DNA of 64,000 nt from BRHc4a sp049323755 (GCA_049323755.1 JBMOPE010000007.1:1-64000), one strand, 5' to 3'. Shown: positions 49,938-59,256, counted from the stretch's first letter. Numbers and translations are program-made. The notes: generated by a model not told the origin, from the letters alone.

Positions 49938-51287
49938 ATGATTATACCAATCAATTTGAAAAAGCAGGCAGGGCAGAAGAATAAAAAATTTGCCAGGCCA
50001 ACAATATTGCTGGGTGTTGGCAATACCAAAATAGAAGAGTGGATAGGCGATTTTTTCCGTAATCAGGCCGATGTTATCTGTTGTTCGGACAATAGTGATG
50101 AACTGAAGCAAAGAATAACAGATTGTCACCCTGATATTCTCGTGATAATGAGGAAGAACTCGGTAGGTGGGATTCCGGAAGCGGGAAGTGTGGCTGAAAT
50201 GGCTGCACCTCATGTTCCGGCAGTTCTATTTATAATAGGCGAGCTTGACGAAGAGGGCAGTGAAATGCTGGAAAAGGCCAGGGAGGCAGGAGTCAGGCAT
50301 GTTATCACCTGTGAAAAGGGTGGACAAATATACGGTGACGAGCTGGTCTATAGTCTTAGCGGCATTTTAAGAGATCTGGAAGGCATTGTTCAGAAAGATA
50401 GCAAGGGTAATGAAGAAAAGGCTGAGGGAGGCGGCGTGCTTTCGCTGGAAGCGCAAAAAACACTTAATTCATTGTTTCTTGGTGCGGGTAGTATTGGGAA
50501 GGCAATAATACAATCTGCCGGGGCTGTGTCTGAAAAAGCGAGGGGAAGGGCTACCGTAATAAAAAGGGACAAACCAAGAATTAACAGAACCGAAGGCATT
50601 TCTATTAGCGAGAGTGGGGGGCATATCGAAAACTTTTTTCAGGGTAACCCCACTGCAATAGTTCAGGGTGGTTTGCTTGCCGTGGTTTCCCCTTGGAGGC
50701 CAGGCCTGGCAGGAAGACTTGCAGCCCAGGCTGTTAAGATGTTTAGTGAGGTCGAGGGCTGTGTTGTTTCTTATATTGGTGCTTCCGGAAACAGCACCGG
50801 GGCCCTTTGGCTTGAGGTGCCTGACAATGAACTGATAATGTCAGACTGGCGCATACCGGGATCAACTTACCCGATAACAAGAGACAATATAAGGATATTT
50901 GCAGTTGACCCGGTGAAGGACCTTCATCCCGGTAATGAGAATGATCTAATGCCTGTTTTGGGCCAGGCCCGGAAAGATAGCGACTATACAGTGGTGGACC
51001 TGGCCGGTAACATTGCCAGTGCCCGGAAAGTGGCCGCCCAGGGACGGTCTGTTTTGCTGGTGGTGATCCCCGGTGGTGATCCGGTGGAAACAAGGGTCTC
51101 ATCGATTTGGCTTAAAAACATAATGGAAGGAAAGCAGAATATAGTTACCGGACTGGACATGAGAGGCGGATTTCATGAAACTATTCCCGAGGGTCTTAAT
51201 CCCAGGCTGGTTATTAATAATAGCCCCGCGGATGCTCTTAGAATAGCTCTCAGAAAGCAGGGAGACAATGTTTTTATCTGGAATTGA
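49938..51287 (+). CDS. CpaE/MinD-like protein with a receiver-like N-terminus and a degenerate P-loop
   Basis: 449 aa, ATG after GGAG. Residues about 22-140 look like an atypical receiver (TILLGVGNTKIEEWIGDFFR; AREAGVRHVITCEKGG). Residues about 235-449 look like a MinD/CpaE-type ATPase: GLLAVVSPWRPGLAGRLAAQ stands where KGGxGKT would be, then DYTVVDLAGNI (Walker B-like), LLVVIPGGDPVETRVSSI and NIVTGLDMRGG. The deviant Lys and the Ser/Thr of Walker A are missing, so nucleotide hydrolysis is doubtful. CpaE proteins position pili or surface structures. No pilus genes are adjacent. Confidence 0.65.
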   Translation: MIIPINLKKQAGQKNKKFARPTILLGVGNTKIEEWIGDFFRNQADVICCSDNSDELKQRITDCHPDILVIMRKNSVGGIPEAGSVAEMAAPHVPAVLFIIGELDEEGSEMLEKAREAGVRHVITCEKGGQIYGDELVYSLSGILRDLEGIVQKDSKGNEEKAEGGGVLSLEAQKTLNSLFLGAGSIGKAIIQSAGAVSEKARGRATVIKRDKPRINRTEGISISESGGHIENFFQGNPTAIVQGGLLAVVSPWRPGLAGRLAAQAVKMFSEVEGCVVSYIGASGNSTGALWLEVPDNELIMSDWRIPGSTYPITRDNIRIFAVDPVKDLHPGNENDLMPVLGQARKDSDYTVVDLAGNIASARKVAAQGRSVLLVVIPGGDPVETRVSSIWLKNIMEGKQNIVTGLDMRGGFHETIPEGLNPRLVINNSPADALRIALRKQGDNVFIWN

Positions 51288-51352
51288 CTAGTATAAGAAT
51301 AGAAAAATATGGAATTATCGATAAGGGAAATTTATGATATATCCTTATGGTA

Positions 51353-51382
51353 TGAACTTATTTAGGTAAGTTCCTTTTTTTT
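51353..51382 (+). terminator. terminator after the CpaE-like gene
   Basis: GAACTTA pairs with TAAGTTC around TTTAGG, followed by eight T. Confidence 0.8.
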
Positions 51383-51470
51383 ATCTAAATGTGTAACAAA
51401 AACCCCCGCCACTAAGTCATAATTATAGAGTATAATGAAAACGGGAAACTCAATTTGGAGGAATATAGCA

Positions 51471-53945
51471 GTGCGGTCAAAGGTTATTATGTTACTTATG
51501 GTGATAGTTTTATTATTTACTGTGAGCGGCGGTTTAGCCTTTGCCGAGTCTTATTTTGATTTTCCTGATGTGGGAGACCACTGGGCACTGGAGCCAATAA
51601 CACAGTGCAAAATTTATAATCTTGTGAAGGGCTATCCCGAAGGCCGGTTTTATCCGGAAAGGGCATTAAGCAGGGCCGAGGCGCTTATACTTATCTGTAA
51701 AGGGCTTGGTCTTGATAGCCAGGTGGGGAAAATATCAACTAAGGGGATTAGCTTTCCAGCAGACCTCCCTATGGAGTACAGGGGATATATTGCTCTTTCA
51801 GCAGATAAACAGTTAATCGGCAAAGAAATTATACAATATATGCAGTTTAACAGCCCGGCAACCCGCCTGGAGGTTGCTCTATGGATTGCCAGGGCGTTAA
51901 ATGTCAAAGGAACAGGGGAGGGCAGCCTTGTTTTTACCGATACAAGAAATATATTATCAGCTGACAAGGATATGCTTTCAGGCATTGTGGAAGCAGGAAT
52001 AATGAACGGATATCCTGATAATACTTTTCGGCCGTCAAAATCACTGACCAGGGCTGAAATGGCCTCTATTCTGGCCAGGATGCTTGACAAGGGAAATATT
52101 AAACCAATTTCGGGCAGCCATGTTATGGGGAAACTGGTTCAGGTGGACACTGTGGGCCAAAAGGTGACAGTGCAGTCTTCGGGGGTTACAAATACATATC
52201 AACTTGCACCGGGAATGAGCGTGGTTTTTAGAAATGGCGTAAAGTCAAGCCTTACAGATTTTAGGGAAGGGGAAAATGTAAAGCTGGCCCTGAATTCAAA
52301 AGGAAAGTGTATTTTTTTGGCGGCAATTGGCCGGAATGAGAAGCCCGGCGGACAGGCAGGGTCTGTGGCAACATACAAAGGAACGGTAACCTCAATTACA
52401 GGAACATATCTCGTATTTCAGCCGGATAATGGAAATGCTTTTTTAAAATATATTTCACCTCTTGTTAATGTCACAAAGTCGGGAAGTACCGTAAGTATAA
52501 AATCTGTTGCCGCTGGTTCCAAAGGCACCATCACCGTGAGCGGGGATATAGTTTCAAGGATAGATTTGTCTGGTGTGCAGACCTTTCCTGCCGCATCAGC
52601 CGGTAAAAAGGGACGTGTAATTAATAAGTACCTTGATCATTTCACCGTCCGCATGGATAGCAATTCAGTACGGGACGCAGTGTGGGTCAGTGGGGTTGCT
52701 TTTATTAAGGATGGAAATATAACCTCCTATGAAGCAGTAAAACAGGGAACATATGTTGAGCTTATAGAAAGAGGATCATGGGTTGAGACTGTTTATGTTC
52801 TTGGTGGAGTCCGAAAAATATTAGGGGTCGTGGAAGGAATTAATAGCCGGTCAGTGACTGTGGAGGATGGAGACGAAAGGTCAGTTTCCCTTGATATTTC
52901 CAGTGAGTGTAAAGTGCGTGATGCAAACAGCCGGTTAATAAATATAAATGATATAAAATCAGGAATGTATGTGGAGCTGTCATTAAATGATAACGATAGT
53001 GTCAGTGAGATCAAAAAGTTAAAAGACACTAAAGACCTTGAGGGGGAACTAACATATATTAAAACCGGTGATATAAAGAGAATTAAGATAGAGAGAAAAG
53101 ATGATACTGTGGGAACATACTACCTGGCAGATAATGTTAAAATCAGGGAAAGAGGTGTTGATAAAAGCCTGTCGGAGCTTGAGGAAGGAATGTATGTACT
53201 GCTTAACCTGAATAGCAAAGATGAGGTTATAAGTATTTACATAACCGAGAGGCCCTCTTATTATAAATCTGCTATTGGAGAAGTTATTGAGTTACAATAC
53301 TCGGGAACAAAGAAAATTGTTATACAAAAGAGTAGCGGTGTAATTGCAACCTACTACCTGGATGATTACGTTGTTATAAAGGAGGGCAGCACCACCAGGG
53401 GCCTGCCTTATATAGAAAAAGGCATGGATGTGGAACTGACAATAGAAAGTAATGACAAGGTTACCCTTATTAAAATAATTGACTCATCAACATCGTCAGG
53501 GGCTGTGAAGGGAAGAATTACTGCCGTCAACTTAACCAACGACTATATCAAGATAAACAAAAACGGCGATAGTATTATAACCTATTACTTCGCGGAAAAT
53601 GTTACGGTAAAAGAGGGTAGCGCCACTAGGGGACTGTCTTATCTGGAAGAGGGTATGGATGTAGAGCTCACCCTTAACAGTGATGGAAAGGTTACAAAGA
53701 TTGCAACCGGCCCTAAGCCTCCGAAGGTGGTAAAGGGTACGGTCACCTTTATAAAGGCTTTCGGCGCCGCCAGAATAACCATAAAAAACAGTGATAACTC
53801 TGAGACAGCCTATTACACGGTGGAAAATGTAAAAATAAAGGAAGGTGCCAGTGACAGAAGTCTTTACTATATAAAGGAGGGAATGTACGTCGAACTGACA
53901 GTTAACGGAGATGACGATGTAATTAGGATAGATATAATTAGATAG
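51471..53945 (+). CDS. SLH-domain surface protein with C-terminal tandem repeats
   Basis: 824 aa from the GTG at 51471, chosen over the ATG at 51435 because GGAGGA lies 8 bases upstream and the product then starts with a normal signal peptide (MRSKVIMLLMVIVLLFTVSG, AFA cleavage). Three SLH domains at about 30-195 (GDHWALEPITQCKIYNLVKG; GYPDNTFRPSKSLTRAEMAS). The rest is beta-rich. At the end are four repeats of about 70 residues, each with an IxxIxI strand, YYLADNVKIRERG-like and EEGMYVxLTxN motifs. A wall-anchored structural protein is likely. Confidence 0.83.
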   Translation: MRSKVIMLLMVIVLLFTVSGGLAFAESYFDFPDVGDHWALEPITQCKIYNLVKGYPEGRFYPERALSRAEALILICKGLGLDSQVGKISTKGISFPADLPMEYRGYIALSADKQLIGKEIIQYMQFNSPATRLEVALWIARALNVKGTGEGSLVFTDTRNILSADKDMLSGIVEAGIMNGYPDNTFRPSKSLTRAEMASILARMLDKGNIKPISGSHVMGKLVQVDTVGQKVTVQSSGVTNTYQLAPGMSVVFRNGVKSSLTDFREGENVKLALNSKGKCIFLAAIGRNEKPGGQAGSVATYKGTVTSITGTYLVFQPDNGNAFLKYISPLVNVTKSGSTVSIKSVAAGSKGTITVSGDIVSRIDLSGVQTFPAASAGKKGRVINKYLDHFTVRMDSNSVRDAVWVSGVAFIKDGNITSYEAVKQGTYVELIERGSWVETVYVLGGVRKILGVVEGINSRSVTVEDGDERSVSLDISSECKVRDANSRLININDIKSGMYVELSLNDNDSVSEIKKLKDTKDLEGELTYIKTGDIKRIKIERKDDTVGTYYLADNVKIRERGVDKSLSELEEGMYVLLNLNSKDEVISIYITERPSYYKSAIGEVIELQYSGTKKIVIQKSSGVIATYYLDDYVVIKEGSTTRGLPYIEKGMDVELTIESNDKVTLIKIIDSSTSSGAVKGRITAVNLTNDYIKINKNGDSIITYYFAENVTVKEGSATRGLSYLEEGMDVELTLNSDGKVTKIATGPKPPKVVKGTVTFIKAFGAARITIKNSDNSETAYYTVENVKIKEGASDRSLYYIKEGMYVELTVNGDDDVIRIDIIR

Positions 53946-53978
53946 ACATTGTTATGGGTAACGGCAAGGAAGAACTAA

Positions 53979-54011
53979 AAACCGTTGACCGCACGGGTCA
54001 ACAGTTTTTTA
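53979..54011. terminator. bidirectional terminator between the SLH gene and fumarase
   Basis: AACCGTTGACC pairs with GGGTCAACAGTT around GCAC, with A-rich and T-rich flanks on either side. Confidence 0.75.
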
Positions 54012-54567
54012 TTACCAGGTCGGCGTACTTAGGAATTTCTTCAGCAAAAACATCTCCACCGTGAATGTCATATGCCACTATGAGAGGAAAATCTTCTATT
54101 TCTAAGCGGCGTACTGCTTCTGTTCCCAAGTCCTCATAAGCAACTATTTCCACTTTTCTAACAGCCCTGGCCAGCAGTGCCGATGCACCCCCTATACCGG
54201 CCAGATAAACCCCCCTGTATTTGGAGCAGGCTTCTTTTACATAATCACGCCTCGGACCTTTGCCTATGGTCCCTTTTATTCCGTATTCAAACATTGCCGG
54301 CGTGAACGGGTCCATGCGGTATGCAGTTGTAGGCCCGGCGGACCCTATAACTTGTCCCGGCCTGGCGGGGCACGGCCCCACGTAATAAATTATCTGGCCC
54401 TTGAGGCTGATGGGCAGGTCTTCTCCCTTTTCCAATAATTCTGTCATGCGCTTGTGTGCCGCATCTCTGGCTGTAAAGATTGTTCCGGATAAAAGAACCT
54501 GGTCTCCGCTCCGGAGAGCATTAATATCGATTTCTGTTAGCGGGGTCTTTACTCGATGAAGGGTCAT
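53998..54567 (-). CDS. fumarate hydratase class I, beta subunit (or tartrate dehydratase beta)
   Basis: 189 aa from the ATG at 54567, 5-8 bases after GGGAGGA; the open frame extends 15 codons upstream into the alpha gene. Typical FumA/TtdB C-terminal half: LRSGDQVLLSGTIFTARDAA, HKRMTELLEKGEDLP, IIYYVGPCPARPGQVIGSAG, TTAYRMDPFTPAMFEYGIKG, KGPRRDYVKEAC, AYEDLGTEAVRRLEIEDFPL. With the alpha subunit it adds water to fumarate. The pair could instead act on tartrate or a related hydroxyacid; the dehydrogenases nearby keep that open. Confidence 0.88.
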   Translation of the reverse strand: MTLHRVKTPLTEIDINALRSGDQVLLSGTIFTARDAAHKRMTELLEKGEDLPISLKGQIIYYVGPCPARPGQVIGSAGPTTAYRMDPFTPAMFEYGIKGTIGKGPRRDYVKEACSKYRGVYLAGIGGASALLARAVRKVEIVAYEDLGTEAVRRLEIEDFPLIVAYDIHGGDVFAEEIPKYADLVIKNC

Positions 54568-54580
54568 ATAATGTCCTCCC

Positions 54581-55423
54581 TTATAGTATCCGGGTTTTTT
54601 TACGGGCGGCATGGCACTGTAGATTAACGGCCACCGGAAGTGCGGTTATGTGAGTTGCATAGCTCTCAACCGCCACCCAGAGTGCTGTGCTAATGCCTCC
54701 CAGACCCTGTGGGCCTATTCCTGTTCTGTTTATTATATCGAGGAGTTCTTTTTCCAACTGCGCCAGGTGGGGTTTAGAGTTTATTTCCCCAATATCTCTG
54801 AGAAGGGCCTTTTTGGCAAGGTAGGCTACGTGGTCAAAGGTTCCTCCTATTCCAACTCCCACAACCAGGGGAGGACACGCTTTTCCTCCGGCATCAGTAA
54901 CGGTTTTAAGAACAAATTCTTTTACTCCGTCAACCCCCTCTCCAGGGAGAAGAAATTTCAGGGCGCTCATGTTTTCACTGCCGCCGCCCTTGGGTATAAC
55001 AGTAATTTTAATATTCTCACCTTCAACAATTTCGGTATGAATTACAGCGGGGGTATTATCGCCTGTATTCATTCGTAAAAGAGGATCTCCCAAAACTGAC
55101 TTTCGCAGGTAGCCCTCTTCATAACCCTTCCTTACGCCTTTTTGTACTGCCTCATGTAGGTACCCGCCTTTTAAGTATACATCCTGTCCTATTTCCAGAA
55201 AAACTACAGCCAAACCTGTATCATGGCAGTAAGGCATTTTTTCCGAAGAAGCAAGGGCCGAATTTTCAATAAGCTTGGAGAGTATATGTTTTCCAAGCGG
55301 GGACTTTTCGCTTTTTTCGGCCCCTTTTATTGCTTCAAGAACATCATGCGGCAGGTCATAGCAGGCTTCCTGGCAGAGCAGCGCTACTTCTTCTGTAACT
55401 TTGTCTAAGTATACTGTGCGCAT
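54581..55423 (-). CDS. fumarate hydratase class I, alpha subunit (or tartrate dehydratase alpha)
   Basis: 280 aa. ATG at 55423 after GGAGGAG. Iron-sulfur hydro-lyase subunit with the three cluster Cys expected of class I enzymes: MPYCHDTGLAVVF, DAGGKACPPLVVGVGIGGTF and ALPVAVNLQCHAARK. Also GVRKGYEEGYLRKSVLGDPL and RTGIGPQGLGGISTALWVAV. Oxygen-labile 4Fe-4S enzyme, cytoplasmic. The beta gene starts 13 bases after its stop. It fits an anaerobe's citrate-cycle branch or fumarate/malate interconversion. Confidence 0.9.
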   Translation of the reverse strand: MRTVYLDKVTEEVALLCQEACYDLPHDVLEAIKGAEKSEKSPLGKHILSKLIENSALASSEKMPYCHDTGLAVVFLEIGQDVYLKGGYLHEAVQKGVRKGYEEGYLRKSVLGDPLLRMNTGDNTPAVIHTEIVEGENIKITVIPKGGGSENMSALKFLLPGEGVDGVKEFVLKTVTDAGGKACPPLVVGVGIGGTFDHVAYLAKKALLRDIGEINSKPHLAQLEKELLDIINRTGIGPQGLGGISTALWVAVESYATHITALPVAVNLQCHAARKKTRIL

Positions 55424-55448
55424 GGACTCCTCCTCATTTCAGTCAAAA

Positions 55449-55470
55449 CCAGGCTGGAAGGCCAGCCTGG
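55449..55470. other. CCAGGCTGG palindrome upstream of fumarase
   Basis: CCAGGCTGG, AAGG, CCAGCCTGG forms a 9-bp perfect stem. On the minus strand it is followed by TTTTGACTG, so it could be a weak terminator of the chemoreceptor remnant or part of the fumarase leader. Confidence 0.45.
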
Positions 55471-55559
55471 CATGTTCAGATTTAAATTTTTTCATTCGGT
55501 GTCATTTTCCTAAACCCTTTTGTTAATTATTTCAGCGGCTTTGAGCTTAAACTGTCTTT

Positions 55560-55709
55560 CTATTGATTTTCAACGAGTTCATTGGCCAGTTTCTTCAAGT
55601 TTTCAGAAAACTGCTCAATTTCCTGGATAAGGGAGATTACACTCTGCGAAGTGGCGGCCTGTTCTTCTGCAACTGCTGATATTTCCGATATCTGAGCAGC
55701 AAGAGCTTC
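55560..55709 (-). pseudogene. C-terminal remnant of a methyl-accepting chemotaxis protein
   Basis: On the minus strand an open segment reads HIEALAAQISEISAVAEEQA, then ATSQSVISLIQEIEQF, then SENLKKLANELVENQ and a stop at 55560-55562. The AEEQAATSQ block is characteristic of the MCP signalling-domain C-terminus. No start codon or upstream domain exists, since the segment is preceded by a stop and unrelated sequence. The rest of the 370-base gap (55424-55791) shows no gene. Confidence 0.75.
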
Positions 55710-55791
55710 TATATGGCCTTTTTAAGGATGGGAGCTCCTTCCGAATGCAAATTCAATGTAGTTCTTTTAGTTTTTAAAGAATAAAACTTAG

Positions 55792-56829
55792 TTAAAGGGG
55801 TTTTATGTCAAGTTTCCGGGCCAGTTCATTTAATTCAGACAAAAGCTGCCCGGAGACAGGTATCCCTTCGGCAATCCTTTTGCTTGCAACGTTGGTGCGG
55901 CGCTCACCGGGTATAAATATTTCTTCAACTCCCTGTGCTTTTGGGGATTCTTTTATTTCTCCGATCATATGTTCCATCCTGGAGATGAAATCCTGAAAGG
56001 GTATTATCTTGCTGATGTCAATAACGATGAAAAAATGACCTATATCAACCGGTTCTGTGCTTTCATCATAAATCCAGCCTACCCTTGGGCCGTATGCCGA
56101 CCCGCTAAGTATGCCGGAAAGTATCTCAACTGCCAGGGCCATGGCGTATCCCTTTGGCCCCGCCATAGGCAGAACAGCGCCGTCAAGGGCAGCCTTGGCA
56201 TCTGTAGTTGGCCGTCCCTCATTGTCTATGGCCCAGCCTTCGGGAATAGGTTTGCCCTCCTTGGCAGCCAGAATAATATTACCACGGGCCACGGTGCTGG
56301 AAGACATATCAACAACCACAGGCTGTTCTTTTCCCGGGAAGGCGAAGGCTATGGGGTTGGTGCCGAAATAAGCTTTTTTGCCACCCCAGGGAGGTATGCC
56401 GGAGGGGGTGTTGGTAAAGGCGATGCCTGCCATTCCCTCAGAGCTGGCCATTTTGCAAAAATAAGAAGAGGCTCCGTAGTGATTGCTATGCCTGGTGGCA
56501 ACAGCTCCTGTCCCTGTTTCTCTGGCCAAAGTGATGGCAGTCTGCATGGACCGGTATGCCACCAGCTGCCCAAGGCCGTTGTCTCCGTCAACAACAGCCA
56601 GGGAAGGTGCGGTGCGGTTTGTTTTTATTTCAGGCGCCGGGTTAATGCGGCCGTTTTGAATTCTTGTCAGGTAGATGGGGAGGCGGCTTATTCCGTGTGT
56701 ATCCAGACCCTCCAGGCTTGTATCCACAAGCACATCGGCCACAATGGAGGCGTCTTCTTCCGGAACTCCTGCTCCCATTAGAAGCTCCCGGCAAAAAGCA
56801 AAAATATCCTGTGATGAGTATGTGGTCAT
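55792..56829 (-). CDS. type-2 malate/lactate dehydrogenase family oxidoreductase (Ldh2/ComC-like)
   Basis: 345 aa, ATG at 56829. Ldh2 fold, not a Rossmann dehydrogenase: VPEEDASIVADVLVDTSLEG, LDTHGISRLPIYLTRI, GDNGLGQLVAYRSMQTAITL, GAVATRHSNHYGASSYFC with the catalytic His, FTNTPSGIPPWGGKKAYFGT and NPIAFAFPGKEQPVVVDMSS. Members oxidise L-2-hydroxyacids such as malate, sulfolactate or ureidoglycolate with NAD(P). A second, unrelated 2-hydroxyacid dehydrogenase is next to it, a pairing that can interconvert stereoisomers. Confidence 0.88.
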   Translation of the reverse strand: MTTYSSQDIFAFCRELLMGAGVPEEDASIVADVLVDTSLEGLDTHGISRLPIYLTRIQNGRINPAPEIKTNRTAPSLAVVDGDNGLGQLVAYRSMQTAITLARETGTGAVATRHSNHYGASSYFCKMASSEGMAGIAFTNTPSGIPPWGGKKAYFGTNPIAFAFPGKEQPVVVDMSSSTVARGNIILAAKEGKPIPEGWAIDNEGRPTTDAKAALDGAVLPMAGPKGYAMALAVEILSGILSGSAYGPRVGWIYDESTEPVDIGHFFIVIDISKIIPFQDFISRMEHMIGEIKESPKAQGVEEIFIPGERRTNVASKRIAEGIPVSGQLLSELNELARKLDIKPL

Positions 56830-56873
56830 TGTTTTTCACTCCGTCCAGTTTTGTATTTATAGCCTGTCCAATA

Positions 56874-57818
56874 TTATTTTACTGTACAGCAGGATGCCTG
56901 GCCGCTCAGAACCTTAGCCACTTCTTTCGCAACCAGTACAGATGTCCGTACCTGGGCCTCTTCGGTAAGGCCGGCAATATGCGGGGTAAGTATTATGTTG
57001 TCCAGTTCCAGAAGGGGCGAGCCCGAGGGAGGCTCCTTGGATAGAACATCAAGGGCGGCTCCTCCGATTGTTTTTGCCCTTAAGGCCTCATACAGGTCTG
57101 CCTCGTTTATTATTCCTCCCCTGGCGGTGTTGATGATACAGGCTGTTGGCTTCATCAATGCCAGGGACTCTTTATTAATAATATTGCGGGTATTATCATT
57201 AAGGGGGATATGGAGGCTTATAAAATCTGAATTAGTCAGAAGGTTTTCCAGGCTTGTCATGGAAACACCAAATTCTGTGACAGCAATTTCATAGGGTGGG
57301 AGGAACGGGTCATGTCCCAGTATATCCATGCCAAAGGCCCTTGCCCTGGCCGCCAGGCGGGTGCCAATTTCACCAACCCCTATAAGTCCTAGGGTTTTGC
57401 CGTATAACTCAGCTAGAGTAAATTTCTTGCGGCTCCAGTTCCCTTTTTTCACATCTTCAGTTGCATTGACCGGTTGTCTGGAGAAGTTAAGCATAGCGGC
57501 AAATACATACTCCGCCACCGAAATGGCATTGGCGTTACGGGCATATACAATCGCCACGCCAGAATTCATACAGGCACCTATGTCTATATTATCCAGGCCA
57601 ACGCCGAGCCTGCCCACAACTTTAAGTCGCGGGCAGGAGGCGACAAATTCTCCGTCTACTCTGGTCTGGTTTCTTATAATAATGGCGTCTGCATCGGCTA
57701 TGCTTGGAATAAGATCATTGGACTTCCAGAGATCGGGATTGTATTCCACACGCCCAAACTGGCGAAGTATATCCAAACCTTCCTCCCAAATAAGCTCAGT
57801 AACTACGATCCTTTTCAT
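56874..57818 (-). CDS. D-2-hydroxyacid dehydrogenase, phosphoglycerate-dehydrogenase-like
   Basis: 314 aa, ATG at 57818 after CAGGAGG. Rossmann-type: catalytic Arg in NTARGGIINEADL, Glu in LDVLSKEPPSGSPLLELDNI (the conserved E after DVL), His in LTPHIAGLTEEA, NAD loop GLIGVGEIGTRLAARARAFG. No C-terminal ACT domain, so it is the short form. Similar enzymes make or oxidise 3-phosphoglycerate, glyoxylate, or (S)-sulfolactate (SlcC). It precedes the Ldh2 gene in the same minus-strand transcript, with the FadR gene divergent upstream. Confidence 0.88.
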   Translation of the reverse strand: MKRIVVTELIWEEGLDILRQFGRVEYNPDLWKSNDLIPSIADADAIIIRNQTRVDGEFVASCPRLKVVGRLGVGLDNIDIGACMNSGVAIVYARNANAISVAEYVFAAMLNFSRQPVNATEDVKKGNWSRKKFTLAELYGKTLGLIGVGEIGTRLAARARAFGMDILGHDPFLPPYEIAVTEFGVSMTSLENLLTNSDFISLHIPLNDNTRNIINKESLALMKPTACIINTARGGIINEADLYEALRAKTIGGAALDVLSKEPPSGSPLLELDNIILTPHIAGLTEEAQVRTSVLVAKEVAKVLSGQASCCTVK

Positions 57819-58109
57819 GCATTTCCTCCTGATGTTAATTTTTTTTATAGTATCCTTAATTCTTTACTCATAATATGTATTGGCTATATTCGGGCCGTTT
57901 TTTTACTAACATTATTGCACTATGGGGTTTGACGGGTGTATAATTAACATGGTAAGAGGTACGGGGTAAGAGGTATGACCAATAATAGAACATAAAACCA
58001 TTTTTAAAATTATAGTTTATTGGTTAAATATAAGCAATATATATTATTGAAAAATTGCTTTCATATGATAAAATTTGGGACAGGAATAATAGTTTTGGAG
58101 GGTATCCCC

Positions 58110-58829
58110 ATGAATGACAGGTTTCAGCCGGTGGTAACAGAGAAGAGTAACAGGTCGGAGCGAATAGTTTCTCAAATAAAAAACCTGATGTATGAGGGAA
58201 CGATAAGGCCCGGAGATAAGCTGCCTCCGGAAAGAGAACTGGCTGAGATTATGAATGTTAGCAGGACTTCAGTAAGAGAAGCTATAAAAACCCTTTCTGC
58301 CATGGGGCTTGTATCAATAAAAAAGGGGCATGGTGTTTTTGTAAGTGAGGCTAACCTTGGCTCTGTTATTAACAGAATGGGTGATGCGCTTATATTGAAA
58401 AGGGATGAAATAGACCAGCTTTTTGAAATTCGTAAAGTTCTTGAGACCCAGGCAGCCCAGTGGGCTGCAGAGAGGGCTACGTATGAGGAAATGCAGGCTC
58501 TTAAGGAATTGGTGGAGGAGGCAAAGGAAGCCTGCAACTCGGACACAAACCCTGAAATTGTAACCACTCATGACACGAGGTTTCATAATACTGTAGTTGA
58601 GGCTTCCCACAACAATGTTTTGGGTATGGTAATGAGTGGAATGCTGGAGGCCCTTGGGAAGGTTAGGCAAAAGACTATGCGGGTTCCGGGAAGGATTGTA
58701 CAGTCGGTGCTTGACCATGAAGAAATAGTGAAGGCTATTATGAAAAGAGATGGGGAAGCTGCGAGAAGGGCAATGTATAATCATATAGAAAGTGTTGAAA
58801 GGTCGATTAAAAGTGATGAGGGCAAATAA
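58110..58829 (+). CDS. FadR-type GntR-family transcriptional regulator
   Basis: 239 aa from the ATG at 58110, after GGAGGG; the frame extends 30 codons further up without a site. N-terminal winged helix with the GntR pattern GTIRPGDKLPPERELAEIMN, VSRTSVREAIKTLSAMGLVS, then an all-helical FCD ligand domain: DQLFEIRKVLETQAAQWAAE, HDTRFHNTVVEASHNNVLGM, HEEIVKAIMKRDGEAARRAM with the metal-binding His/Asp residues. FCD regulators sense carboxylic acids. Probable operators TGGTnnTACCA lie at 63650 before the enolase-tct operon. Confidence 0.9.
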   Translation: MNDRFQPVVTEKSNRSERIVSQIKNLMYEGTIRPGDKLPPERELAEIMNVSRTSVREAIKTLSAMGLVSIKKGHGVFVSEANLGSVINRMGDALILKRDEIDQLFEIRKVLETQAAQWAAERATYEEMQALKELVEEAKEACNSDTNPEIVTTHDTRFHNTVVEASHNNVLGMVMSGMLEALGKVRQKTMRVPGRIVQSVLDHEEIVKAIMKRDGEAARRAMYNHIESVERSIKSDEGK

Positions 58830-58867
58830 TTTAGCCAGTTGACTAATAAGATAAAACTAAAATATTA

Positions 58868-58902
58868 AAACCGCTGGTAGTGATTATACAGCGGTTTTTT
58901 TT
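58868..58902 (+). terminator. terminator after the FadR-type gene
   Basis: CCGCTG pairs with CAGCGG around GTAGTGATTATA, followed by eight T. Confidence 0.75.
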
Positions 58903-58904
58903 GT

Positions 58905-59250
58905 TATCCAAGAAACTATATTCTGTAGATGCTTAAAGGTCAACTTAAGGGCAGGCCTGGAAAATCACCCCCATGTGCTAACGGGTTTTCCATCTGAAAC
59001 GGCTATAAACTTGAGGCTAACGGAATACCAACCGCCCAGTAATGGAAGTCAGAAGCCGGAGGTTGGAGGTAAGAACTATTTGTTTAGTCGTTTATTTGCC
59101 AATTAATCTGACCTCTGACATCTTGCCTCCCACCTCTAAAATTACAGCCATCAAAAAGTTAGCACACAGGGCTGGCTTTTCCCTGCCTGCATAATGTCGC
59201 TTCTGGGTCGCCCGGAGGTATGATTTTGTTCTGTTACCTGGTTCCAAAAT
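58905..59250. other. intergenic region with repeat-like and unassigned sequence
   Basis: No coding frame of note. 59044-59072 (AGTCAGAAGCCGGAGGTTGG) and 59107-59142 (CTGACCTCTGACATCTTGCC, then CCCACCTCT) are approximately inverted copies of a GGAGGTCAGA-type motif. TGTGCTAACGGGTTTTCC near 58975 and a related TTAGCACACAGGGCTGG near 59159 hint at a folded RNA or repeat, but I cannot name it. Confidence 0.35.
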
Positions 59251-59256
59251 TTTTTG

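Noticed and set aside
56111..56781. Plus-strand frames opposite the Ldh2 gene
   Set aside because: Antisense shadows; the minus-strand gene has clear family motifs.
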